Source of the DNA: Ktedonobacteraceae bacterium
GTDB lineage: Bacteria; Chloroflexota; Ktedonobacteria; Ktedonobacterales; Ktedonobacteraceae
DNA length: 5,056 nt
NCBI GenBank assembly: GCA_017354095.1
Contig: JAFMRP010000464.1
Coordinates: 1 to 5,056 of the forward strand
Direction: 5' to 3'
The position numbers and the translations under genes were made by a program. Below are positions 1 through 4,888 of this stretch, one piece after another; positions within the stretch are counted from its first letter, which is position 1; every line of letters starts with the position of its first letter. The notes under the pieces are model-generated. The model worked only from the letters and a program-made list of their open reading frames with translations. It ran no database searches and was not told the DNA's origin.

Positions 1-20
1 GCGCTCACGCCCCCTCCACG

Positions 21-941
21 TCACTTCGAAAGGGGTTGGGATTGTTGTTTCGAGATCACATCGCCGCAGGAGGCTGCTTCCTGGCCTGTGAGCGTGGCGG
101 TTTCGGGGTCCATGACATAATTGATGGACCAGCCCTTCGCGGGAATGCTATAGACATTGGGAATCTGGGTCACCGAACTGCCACTGCCGGAGGGAGTGGC
201 AGTAATGGGATTGAGCTCGTAAAGGATCTGGCGCTGTTTGGAGGAGCAGGAGCCAGAAAAGATATAGCCCATGTGCGTTGAGTCCGGAGTTAAATTTTTG
301 AGCGTGGCCTTTACCAGCAGCTGCCCATTTTGCAGGTTCAACTGCACCTTGCCATCATTATTATTCTGGCCCGACGTCGAGAAGTTGCTAAAGCGGACGA
401 GCACGTTTTGCGGCTGCCAGGTGGTGATGTTCTGATCCCGGACGATGTTAGCGCAGCCTGGCGACACCGCCAGCGCGTCATTCTCTGGCCTGGGGAGGTG
501 CTGTATGTTGATATACCAGCCATGCTCTGGAATGCCGCCCGGAATACCGACGATTCTGGCCGTGGCGAAGGCAGACCCGTTAGTGCCAGCAACGATGTTG
601 GGCAGGTGATAGAGCATCCTGCCACTATGCTGGCAATCGCCATAATAGATGCTGACAGCATAGGTTCCCTTTGGGGCCAGATTATAAAATTCCGATTGCA
701 CCAGCAGCGCCCGCGTCCTTGGATGCCATATCAGGGTCATCGTTCCCAGCGAGCTGCGCCTGAGAACAACATTGACAGGCTGGCTTTCAGGGGTAGGCGA
801 GCTGACAGATGATACGTTCGTGGCGGGATAGTTGAATGTTGTTTGCCCGCCGCGCGCACAGGCGGAAAAGAGAAATAGCGCGCCTACCAGGATGAATAAG
901 GGGACTGACTTACATTTGCGAACAGACGTTATGATCCACAT
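21..941 (-). CDS. Secreted lipoprotein with two tandem repeat domains, function unknown
   Basis: 306 residues. The N-terminus has a type II signal peptide: basic residues R8, K9 and K11, a hydrophobic stretch at 13-26, and a lipobox-like FSAC with C28 as the predicted lipid-anchored cysteine, so the mature protein should sit on the outer face of the membrane. A Ser/Thr/Pro-rich linker (about 41-55) follows. The rest is two copies of one unit, about 58-166 and 180-295. Each carries a G-x-C motif (C103, C232), then an LYxL motif, a GW pair (141-142, 270-271), an Asn (145, 274) and a second Cys (C163, C292). The two cysteines are exactly 60 residues apart in both copies, which suggests one disulfide per repeat. 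The pattern loosely recalls CHRD or Cu/Zn-SOD-like beta domains, but no metal-binding histidine set is evident and I assign no function. An ATG at 941 is chosen because AAGGAG lies 6 nt upstream and the signal peptide follows at once; the open frame extends to 1118, but that part is non-signal-like. It is transcribed away from the MarR gene. Confidence 0.85.
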   Translation of the reverse strand: MWIITSVRKCKSVPLFILVGALFLFSACARGGQTTFNYPATNVSSVSSPTPESQPVNVVLRRSSLGTMTLIWHPRTRALLVQSEFYNLAPKGTYAVSIYYGDCQHSGRMLYHLPNIVAGTNGSAFATARIVGIPGGIPEHGWYINIQHLPRPENDALAVSPGCANIVRDQNITTWQPQNVLVRFSNFSTSGQNNNDGKVQLNLQNGQLLVKATLKNLTPDSTHMGYIFSGSCSSKQRQILYELNPITATPSGSGSSVTQIPNVYSIPAKGWSINYVMDPETATLTGQEAASCGDVISKQQSQPLSK

Positions 942-947
942 ACATGA

Positions 948-953
948 CTCCTT
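948..953 (-). promoter_or_regulatory. Shine-Dalgarno site of the lipoprotein gene
   Basis: AAGGAG on the minus strand, 6 nt before the ATG at 941. It decides the start. A second in-frame ATG at 956 overlaps this motif and has no good site of its own. Confidence 0.7.
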
Positions 954-994
954 CATTCCACATGACACCACCAAACGTCCTTGAATTGGGAAAT

Positions 995-1023
995 ATTTTA
1001 GAGCGCTTTTTCTGATTATGCAA
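995..1023 (-). promoter_or_regulatory. Predicted sigma-70-type promoter of the lipoprotein gene
   Basis: On the minus strand, TTGCAT (1023-1018) and TAAAAT (1000-995) are separated by 17 bp. The -10 matches consensus at five of six positions; the -35 keeps only the TTG. Transcription would begin near 988 and give a leader of about 47 nt, which includes the Shine-Dalgarno site. A palindrome (1013-1029) covers the -35. Confidence 0.5.
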
Positions 1024-1067
1024 TAATCATTTTTAACTATAAAAGAGCACAGCACAGCGCTTTTTCT
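1002..1067. repeat. Pair of 12-bp direct repeats in the divergent intergenic region
   Basis: AGCGCTTTTTCT occurs at 1002-1013 and again at 1056-1067, identical and in the same orientation, 54 bp apart (close to five helical turns). The first copy lies within the spacer of the proposed lipoprotein promoter and the second lies upstream of it. Such a spacing would suit cooperative protein binding or DNA looping, but no regulator can be named. Confidence 0.5.
1013..1029. promoter_or_regulatory. Palindrome over the lipoprotein -35 box, possible operator
   Basis: TGATTAT-GCA-ATAATCA is a perfect inverted repeat with 7-bp arms and a 3-bp centre. It covers the proposed -35 element of the minus-strand promoter, where a bound protein would block RNA polymerase. 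It does not resemble the TTCACATRTGAA sites near the marR and transporter genes, so a different regulator is implied if it is functional. AT-rich palindromes of this size can occur by chance. Confidence 0.35.
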
Positions 1068-1085
1068 TCCTGCGGCAGTGGGGGA

Positions 1086-1114
1086 TTGACAGGGCATGGG
1101 GTATGCCATATACT
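1086..1114 (+). promoter_or_regulatory. Strong sigma-70-type promoter of the marR-family gene
   Basis: A perfect TTGACA (1086-1091), a 17-bp spacer and TATACT (1109-1114, five of six) form a near-consensus promoter. The expected transcription start, about 7 nt after the -10, falls on the A of the ATG at 1121. This implies a leaderless mRNA and rules against the upstream in-frame ATG at 1103, which lies inside the promoter spacer. An operator-like site overlaps the end of the -10. Confidence 0.75.
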
Positions 1115-1125
1115 TCACATATGAA
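1114..1125. promoter_or_regulatory. Predicted MarR operator at the regulator's own promoter
   Basis: TTCACATATGAA matches the core of the perfect palindrome in front of the transporter gene (TTCACATGTGAA) at 11 of 12 positions. It starts on the last base of the -10 and runs over the transcription start and the ATG, an ideal place for autorepression. Its centre lies 5.5 bp after the end of the -10, the same offset as at the transporter promoter. Confidence 0.7.
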
Positions 1126-1573
1126 CAAAAAAACGGGCGAGTTAATAGACGAAAAGATCATGCGTCTGCTCGGCCTGTTGTATCGAACTGAGAGGATGAC
1201 CGAGGCACGCTTCGATGTGAAGTTGCAGCCGGTCGGTCTGACCTGCGCGCAATACCACGTGCTCAAAGTTCTTACGCAGGCCGGGGAGCCTATGCCGCTG
1301 GGGCAGTTAGCTGAAAAGTCACGCAGCGTCCGCTCGAACGCGACCCAGATGATAGATCGCCTGGCAGCGGAAGGACTGGTCGAACGCGTCTTTGATGCTG
1401 CCGACCGGCGGAGGGTGCTGGCACAGATTACAGAAGAAGGCCGGCGGCGCCATGAGGCTGGCGCGCAGGCCGTCATCGATGTGGAGCAAGAGCTCATTGA
1501 GCACTTTAGCCAGGAAGAGCGAGATCAGCTGACGCAGCTTTTGAGCCGGCTGGAGCAGCTCTGGAAGTCATGA
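1121..1573 (+). CDS. MarR-family transcriptional regulator
   Basis: 150 residues, the usual size for the family. MarR proteins are homodimeric winged-helix repressors that bind short palindromes and let go when a phenolic, drug-like or other ligand binds. The sequence shows an N-terminal dimer helix (about 5-32), the LT-x-x-Q-Y segment (40-45), a helix-turn-helix with LGQLAEKS followed by the recognition helix around 69-81 (SVRSNATQMIDRL), and the wing with the family signature DRR (95-97) followed by LAQITEEG. Helices for dimerisation close the protein (about 104-150). A single Cys (C42) lies in the LTCAQY segment, not at the N-terminal position of the OhrR peroxide-sensing Cys, so redox sensing is not supported. 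The ATG at 1121 is preferred to the one at 1103 because the promoter places the mRNA 5' end there; there is no Shine-Dalgarno. The transporter gene downstream on the same strand is its likely target. Confidence 0.93.
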   Translation: MNKKTGELIDEKIMRLLGLLYRTERMTEARFDVKLQPVGLTCAQYHVLKVLTQAGEPMPLGQLAEKSRSVRSNATQMIDRLAAEGLVERVFDAADRRRVLAQITEEGRRRHEAGAQAVIDVEQELIEHFSQEERDQLTQLLSRLEQLWKS

Positions 1574-1583
1574 TCTCTTTTTT

Positions 1584-1611
1584 TTGGCCCGATTGTTCAT
1601 ATATGTACTAT
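1584..1611 (+). promoter_or_regulatory. Predicted promoter of the MFS transporter gene
   Basis: TTGGCC (1584-1589, four of six), a 16-bp spacer and TACTAT (1606-1611, four of six) form a modest promoter. It was chosen partly because its -10 stands in the same position relative to the operator as at the marR promoter. Transcription would start near 1618, inside the palindrome, giving a leader of about 60 nt. Some expression could also come by read-through from the regulator gene. Confidence 0.45.
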
Positions 1612-1626
1612 TCACATGTGAATAGT
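1607..1626. promoter_or_regulatory. Perfect 20-bp palindrome, predicted MarR operator of the transporter gene
   Basis: ACTATTCACATGTGAATAGT is a perfect inverted repeat with no spacer, lying in the 104-bp gap between the regulator and transporter genes. Its core recurs with one mismatch at the marR promoter. It overlaps the proposed -10 and transcription start of the transporter. A poorer copy, TTCATATATGTA (9 of 12 matches), lies 15 bp upstream at 1596-1607. Confidence 0.8.
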
Positions 1627-1660
1627 GTATGGCAGTGGATCGTCGTGTTTGTTCAACATG

Positions 1661-1666
1661 AAAGGA
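1661..1666 (+). promoter_or_regulatory. Shine-Dalgarno site of the MFS transporter gene
   Basis: AAAGGA lies 11 nt before the ATG at 1678 and 5 nt before an in-frame TTG at 1672. It supports a start in this neighbourhood and argues against the far-upstream in-frame ATG at 1570, which overlaps the marR stop and would place the operator inside the coding sequence. Confidence 0.55.
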
Positions 1667-1677
1667 TTCCTTTGCAT

Positions 1678-2880
1678 ATGTCAGATACTGTACAGGATGT
1701 ACCGGTGGTGGAGGAGAAGAGCAAGCTGGATTTACGGATTCTGCTGCTGGCCCTGGCGACATTTGTGCTGGGGACAGATGTATTGATTGTGGTGGGTGTG
1801 TTGCCTACGATTGCACACGAATTGCATGTGACGGAAGGAGCGGCAGGACAGCTCATCACCGTTTTCTCGCTGGTATATGGGTTGGGAGGCCCGGTGCTGG
1901 CGGCGCTGGTGGGGCGCTGGCGGCGCAGTCGTGTGATCATCGTGGCGCTGGGGGCCTTTTGTATCGTCAATATCGGATCAGCGCTCTCGCCCACATTCGC
2001 GGCACTGCTGATCACGCGTATTCTGGGGGGTGGTTTCGCGGCATTGATCAGCCCGCTGGCTTACGCGACGGCTGTAGCACTGGCGCCGCCGCAGAAGCGG
2101 GGACAGGCGCTCGCGCTCGTATTGAGTGGGGCAACGATAGCGAACATTGTCGGGGGACCACTGGGAACCTGGATTGGTGAGCACGTGGGCTGGCGCGTCT
2201 CATTTGGCCTGATCGCACTCGTGGCTGGAATCGCCTGTATGGTCCTGCAAATGATCGGTCTGCCGGATAGCAGTACTTCGCAAAGTTTGTCGCTGAGGGC
2301 CCGGCTGGCCCCGATTGGGGAACCGCGATTGGTGCTGGCCCTGGCACCCGCTTTTTTTGCGACAGTCGGCTTCTCGGTGGTCTATAACTATATTGCCCCT
2401 CTGCTGCAATCGAACCTGCAGATCAGTGATATCAGCATATTGCTGGTGGTGCTTGGTCTGGGAACGGTTACAGCGGCGCAGGTAGTGGGGCGAATCACGG
2501 ATCGCTTTGGCTCAACGCGCCTGCTGGTGGTGTTCCTGGTAGCGCAACTTGTGATCGAGGTGAGCATCGCCTACACCACGGCGTCGTGGGTGGGAGCGGT
2601 GCTTGCGCTGTTCATCTGGGGCGCTTCGGGGCCCAGTTTCTTTATCGCGCAGCAGCACCGCCTCTTGAACATGGCTCCTGAACATGCCAACGTGATCACC
2701 GCGCTCAACAGCTCGATGAACTTCCTGGGCATTGCCTGCGGTGCGGGCCTGGGCGGCGTGGCGCTCTCTTATGTTCAGGTGACGCGGCTCGGCTGGGTGG
2801 GAACAGTGTGCGGGCTGGTGGGTATGGTGGTGCTGTTGATCAGCTTCAGGGTGAGTGGAGGGAAGCCCACGCGGGAATAG
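1678..2880 (+). CDS. MFS transporter, DHA1 (AraJ/arabinose-efflux-like) drug efflux type
   Basis: 400 residues with about 12 hydrophobic segments, the standard size for a DHA1 proton-coupled efflux pump of the inner membrane. After a polar N-terminus (1-18), TM1 carries an acidic residue (D34) in the GTDVLIVVGVLPTIA segment that marks this family. The motif-A position between TM2 and TM3 is degenerate (VGRWRRSR, 78-85), lacking the usual Asp, whereas the matching loop in the C-terminal half is canonical (GRITDRFGSTR, 271-281). R114 lies in TM4. The antiporter motif C region reads GATIANIVGGPLG (151-163), followed by GWRVSF. A central loop (about 195-215) separates the halves. The substrate cannot be read from sequence; the MarR neighbour and shared operator favour a toxic small molecule. 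The start at 1678 follows the AAAGGA site; TTG at 1672, adding two residues, is possible. Confidence 0.92.
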   Translation: MSDTVQDVPVVEEKSKLDLRILLLALATFVLGTDVLIVVGVLPTIAHELHVTEGAAGQLITVFSLVYGLGGPVLAALVGRWRRSRVIIVALGAFCIVNIGSALSPTFAALLITRILGGGFAALISPLAYATAVALAPPQKRGQALALVLSGATIANIVGGPLGTWIGEHVGWRVSFGLIALVAGIACMVLQMIGLPDSSTSQSLSLRARLAPIGEPRLVLALAPAFFATVGFSVVYNYIAPLLQSNLQISDISILLVVLGLGTVTAAQVVGRITDRFGSTRLLVVFLVAQLVIEVSIAYTTASWVGAVLALFIWGASGPSFFIAQQHRLLNMAPEHANVITALNSSMNFLGIACGAGLGGVALSYVQVTRLGWVGTVCGLVGMVVLLISFRVSGGKPTRE

Positions 2881-2895
2881 TTCAGATAGGAAAGG

Positions 2896-2926
2896 CGATG
2901 CAAGGGACGGGTTGTCCCTTGCATCG
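2896..2926. terminator. 13-bp-stem hairpin after the transporter gene, probable terminator or palindromic repeat
   Basis: CGATGCAAGGGAC and its exact complement GTCCCTTGCATCG flank a 5-nt loop (GGGTT), 15 bp after the transporter stop. The stem is perfect and strong, but no T-tract follows on either strand. It may stop transcription or protect the 3' end of the transporter mRNA. Equally, it may be a copy of a dispersed REP-like palindrome. Confidence 0.5.
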
Positions 2927-2952
2927 TGTCTGCAGGCGGAACCGGATATGGC

Positions 2953-2981
2953 TTGCGACAAAACGTAAAAGCGTGTATCAT
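2953..2981 (+). promoter_or_regulatory. Possible distal promoter of the dihydrouridine synthase gene
   Basis: TTGCGA (2953-2958), a 17-bp spacer and TATCAT (2976-2981, five of six). Transcription would start near 2988 and leave a leader of about 95 nt with no Shine-Dalgarno before the ATG. It may act together with, or instead of, the proximal -10 at 3071. Confidence 0.45.
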
Positions 2982-3070
2982 TGAGAGACGCAATTACATA
3001 TTCTTCCAGTGCCAGCGAAGATGCAGCAGAGAGCATTTCCTGGCATAAACACCAGTGATAACCTCTAGCA

Positions 3071-3076
3071 GATAAT
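3071..3076 (+). promoter_or_regulatory. Proximal -10 box placing the transcription start on the dus ATG
   Basis: GATAAT matches the -10 consensus at five of six positions and ends exactly 6 nt before the ATG at 3083, the same spacing as at the marR gene. No good -35 lies 16-18 bp upstream; a TAAACA at 3046-3051 would need a 19-bp spacer. A leaderless mRNA would explain the lack of a Shine-Dalgarno. Confidence 0.4.
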
Positions 3077-3082
3077 AGATAT

Positions 3083-4285
3083 ATGAAACAGACATCTTTC
3101 TGGAATACACTTGTACAACCGATTATCGGGCTGGCGCCGATGGATGGTGTCACCGACGCGCCATGTCGCACCATGCACGGCCTCTATGGCCGTCCCGACT
3201 TTGTGCTCACCGAGTTTACCAACGTCGAGGGGCTCTGGCGAGGGAGCGACCGTATATTCCGCGACTTCCTCTACACATCAGCCGAGCGCCCTGTCGTCGC
3301 GCAAATCTTTGGCTGCCGCCCGGAATACTTTTATAAAGCGGCTCACGTTGTATGTGAGCTGGGATTTGATGGCGTGGATATCAACATGGGCTGCCCGGCC
3401 AGATCGGTGGCCAACAAAGGTGGGGGAGCCGCCCTTATTCGTATGCCAGAAACGGCGAAAGAGATTGTCCGCGCCACCCAGCAAGGAGTACGTGACTGGG
3501 CCAACGGTCAGACGCTGGAAGATCTGGAGATGGACCCGCAGCGTATCCAGCGTATCCGCCAGATGAACGAGGAGCGTACAAGGATCTGGGGAGACAGCGC
3601 CACCATTGAGCGCCGCCTGTTGCCGGTCTCGGTCAAAACGCGCCTGGGCTACGATTCCATTGTAATCACCGACTGGGTGAAGGATCTGCTGGAACTGGAC
3701 CTGGCCAACATCTCGCTTCATGGTCGCACACTGGCGCAGCACTATAAGGGTGAGGCCAACTGGGAAGCCATCGCAGCAGCCGCTGAAATCGTGCGCCAGA
3801 CCGACACGCTGATTCTGGGCAATGGTGATATCCACGACCTGGCGGAAGCGGGGCAGCGTATACGTATGTCAGGCGTCCATGGCGTGCTGATTGGACGCAG
3901 CAGTTTTGGCAACCCCTGGCTTTTCCAGCGGAAAGACGAGTTGAAACGGCAGCTCGGCGCCGGCATTATACCGACCCGGGAGAGCCTCCCTCCCGTCATG
4001 CCCACGCGTGAAGAGCGGCTGCTGATGGCGCTTGAGCACGCGCGTGTGCATGCAAAGCTCAAGGGAGAGGATCACTTCGTTGAGCTGCGCAAACATATGG
4101 GCTGGTATCTGGGACATTTTGCCGGCGCGAAACGCGTACGCAACGAGCTGGTACGCATTCATAGCCTGGATGATGTCGAACAGATCATCCAGAGAGCGCT
4201 GGAGCAGCCTGAAGACTTCAACGATGAAGCAATAGAAGACCGGCAAGAAGAGGATCTCAATCTGGATGCCGCCTGCGCACTCTAG
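3083..4285 (+). CDS. tRNA-dihydrouridine synthase (Dus family)
   Basis: 400 residues. Dus enzymes are FMN-dependent and use NADPH to reduce specific uridines in tRNA to dihydrouridine, in the cytoplasm. The TIM-barrel start reads IGLAPMDGVTDAPCR (15-29). The catalytic-loop motif NMGCPARSVANKGGGAAL (101-118) holds the active-site Cys104. The flavin/RNA region includes VSVKTRLG (182-189), LHGRT (212-216) and LGNGDI (245-250), and the phosphate-binding end reads VLIGRSSFGNPWLF (268-281). A helical tRNA-binding domain follows, with LRKHMGWYLGHFAGAKRVRNEL (335-356). Two features lengthen it beyond the usual 320-350 residues: a charged insertion at about 137-180 between the GCPA helix and the VSVKTRLG strand, and an acidic C-terminal tail (376-400). 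The modified tRNA position cannot be deduced; DusB/NifR3-like is the closest general match. No Shine-Dalgarno precedes the ATG. The gene appears to be its own transcription unit. Confidence 0.93.
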   Translation: MKQTSFWNTLVQPIIGLAPMDGVTDAPCRTMHGLYGRPDFVLTEFTNVEGLWRGSDRIFRDFLYTSAERPVVAQIFGCRPEYFYKAAHVVCELGFDGVDINMGCPARSVANKGGGAALIRMPETAKEIVRATQQGVRDWANGQTLEDLEMDPQRIQRIRQMNEERTRIWGDSATIERRLLPVSVKTRLGYDSIVITDWVKDLLELDLANISLHGRTLAQHYKGEANWEAIAAAAEIVRQTDTLILGNGDIHDLAEAGQRIRMSGVHGVLIGRSSFGNPWLFQRKDELKRQLGAGIIPTRESLPPVMPTREERLLMALEHARVHAKLKGEDHFVELRKHMGWYLGHFAGAKRVRNELVRIHSLDDVEQIIQRALEQPEDFNDEAIEDRQEEDLNLDAACAL

Positions 4286-4365
4286 GGGGACGATACAAGG
4301 GGAGAAGATCAGGAACGCGGTCAGGCTGGAGAGGAAGGTAGACTGATAGTATCCAGATGGCAAAA

Positions 4366-4392
4366 GGGCGTAAATGCAGCCTGGTTACGCCC
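4366..4392 (-). terminator. Rho-independent terminator of the small minus-strand gene
   Basis: Read on the minus strand, GGGCGTAA and TTACGCCC form an 8-bp stem around an 11-nt loop, followed at once by TTTT. It lies about 45 nt after the stop codon of the 66-residue gene. On the plus strand no T-run follows the stem, so it is not an obvious terminator for the dihydrouridine synthase gene. Confidence 0.6.
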
Positions 4393-4398
4393 CCACCA

Positions 4399-4420
4399 CT
4401 CAGAGAGCCATCTCTCTGAG
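4399..4420. repeat. 9-bp-stem hairpin in the convergent intergenic region
   Basis: CTCAGAGAG and CTCTCTGAG pair perfectly around a 4-nt loop (CCAT). It lies between the small gene and its terminator, and between the two convergent transcripts. No T-tract follows on either strand. It could slow polymerase, protect an mRNA end, or help to end the dihydrouridine synthase transcript. Confidence 0.5.
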
Positions 4421-4436
4421 CTACCAACCCTCCACA

Positions 4437-4637
4437 CTATACCAGAACTTCTTCGAAATCACCCACCAGCTTCTGGATCTCGCGCAGGCGCTGTTCGGCA
4501 CGTTCCACATTCTCCAGCGCTTGAGCCAAAATGCGAGCCTCCAGGGAAGGATATGACTCGGCGATTTCCGGGTCGATAGACCCTCCCACCAATTCCAAAG
4601 CGCGAGTCAGCTTATTGTCTACGGTCGCGGTTGACAT
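4437..4637 (-). CDS. Small helical protein of unknown function
   Basis: 66 residues, not recognised. The protein has no signal peptide, membrane segment or cysteine, is acidic overall and looks almost wholly helical. Residues about 31-66 (LEARILAQALENVERAEQRLREIQKL onward) form a strongly amphipathic, coiled-coil-like helix that suggests self-association or a partner protein. Size and helicity recall the exonuclease VII small subunit, but the sequence motifs do not match and I do not make that call. The evidence that it is a real gene is good: GGAGAGG stands 9 nt before the ATG, the reading frame is continuous to a TAG, and a terminator follows on the same strand. It is convergent with the dihydrouridine synthase gene. 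The upstream 250 bp hold a possible promoter and short repeats. Confidence 0.7.
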   Translation of the reverse strand: MSTATVDNKLTRALELVGGSIDPEIAESYPSLEARILAQALENVERAEQRLREIQKLVGDFEEVLV

Positions 4638-4646
4638 AGCCAGTTA

Positions 4647-4653
4647 CCTCTCC
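4647..4653 (-). promoter_or_regulatory. Shine-Dalgarno site of the small helical protein gene
   Basis: GGAGAGG on the minus strand, 9 nt before the ATG at 4637. It is the best ribosome-binding site in the window and the main reason to accept this short gene. A 62-codon open frame upstream ends with a TAA that directly abuts this motif. Confidence 0.7.
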
Positions 4654-4779
4654 AGATGACAAGATTTGGGGCACTTCCAACGGAACAGCCCGGTTGAACT
4701 AGTGCATACGTAATTGTTCAGAAACACTGCTTGAACAGACGTGTTCTTCAGTTCCCACTTTCTAATGCTCAATACGTTG

Positions 4780-4850
4780 GTTACACTGAAATAGTTACAC
4801 TGCCAGAGCACGATTGTCTTCGCTGTCTGCATCTACGTCTATATTACACT
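4780..4850. repeat. Three copies of TTACACT, two in a 9-bp tandem
   Basis: GTTACACTG occurs at 4780-4788 and 4794-4802, a 14-bp period. A shorter copy, TTACACT, lies at 4844-4850, over the proposed -10 of the minus-strand promoter. All three point the same way (AGTGTAA on the minus strand). The arrangement would suit binding sites for a regulator of the small gene. Confidence 0.45.
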
Positions 4851-4869
4851 AGACGCACAAAAAACCCAA
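4841..4869 (-). promoter_or_regulatory. Possible promoter of the small helical protein gene
   Basis: On the minus strand, TTGGGT (4869-4864), a 17-bp spacer and TAATAT (4846-4841, four of six). An inverted repeat, CGTCTA at 4836-4841 and TAGACG at 4850-4855, encloses the -10, as an operator might. Transcription would start near 4834 and leave a leader of almost 200 nt before the small gene. Confidence 0.35.
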
Positions 4870-4888
4870 AAGGGGGCAACCAACATTC

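Larger units (their letters stand above)
4638..4888. other. 251-bp upstream region of the small gene, no convincing gene
   Basis: The stretch between the small protein gene and the partial gene at the right edge is more AT-rich than its neighbours. It contains a possible minus-strand promoter (4841-4869), a 6-bp inverted repeat around its -10, three copies of TTACACT, and an inverted TGTTCA/TGAACA pair (4715-4737, 11-nt spacer). A 62-codon minus-strand open frame (4644-4832) has no Shine-Dalgarno and no recognisable domain, so it is not called a gene. A weak CCC/GGG stem followed by six T (minus strand, around 4859-4875) could end the gene at the right edge. Confidence 0.6.

Noticed and set aside
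330..812. 160-codon plus-strand open frame opposite the lipoprotein gene
   Set aside because: It lies wholly antisense to a gene with signal peptide and internal repeats, and shows no domain or ribosome-binding site.
955..968. Possible third MarR site in the lipoprotein leader (CATTCCACATGACA)
   Set aside because: Only the CACATG core matches, the arms are not symmetrical, and the position within the leader differs from the two good sites.
942..1118. N-terminal extension of the lipoprotein frame to 1118
   Set aside because: It would bury the signal peptide 59 residues inside the protein and run across both divergent promoters; a Shine-Dalgarno stands at 948-953.
1574..1590. Run of eight T after the marR stop as a terminator
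   Set aside because: No GC-rich hairpin precedes it with a usable stem; the run may simply be part of the AT-rich promoter region of the transporter.
1570..1677. Longer form of the transporter starting at the ATG that overlaps the marR stop (ATGA)
   Set aside because: The extra 36 residues are unlike the family N-terminus and the operator and promoter would lie inside the gene; the AAAGGA site and family length favour 1678.
2512..3174. 220-codon minus-strand open frame across the transporter end and dus start
   Set aside because: Its composition (rich in His, Arg, Ser and Pro) is typical of an antisense shadow, and it crosses two well-supported genes on the other strand.
4366..4440. tRNA-like segment on the minus strand (TTGGTAGCTCAG)
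   Set aside because: The string resembles a tRNA D-arm, but no matching acceptor 3' strand, anticodon arm or T-arm can be fitted; the pairing is two simple hairpins.
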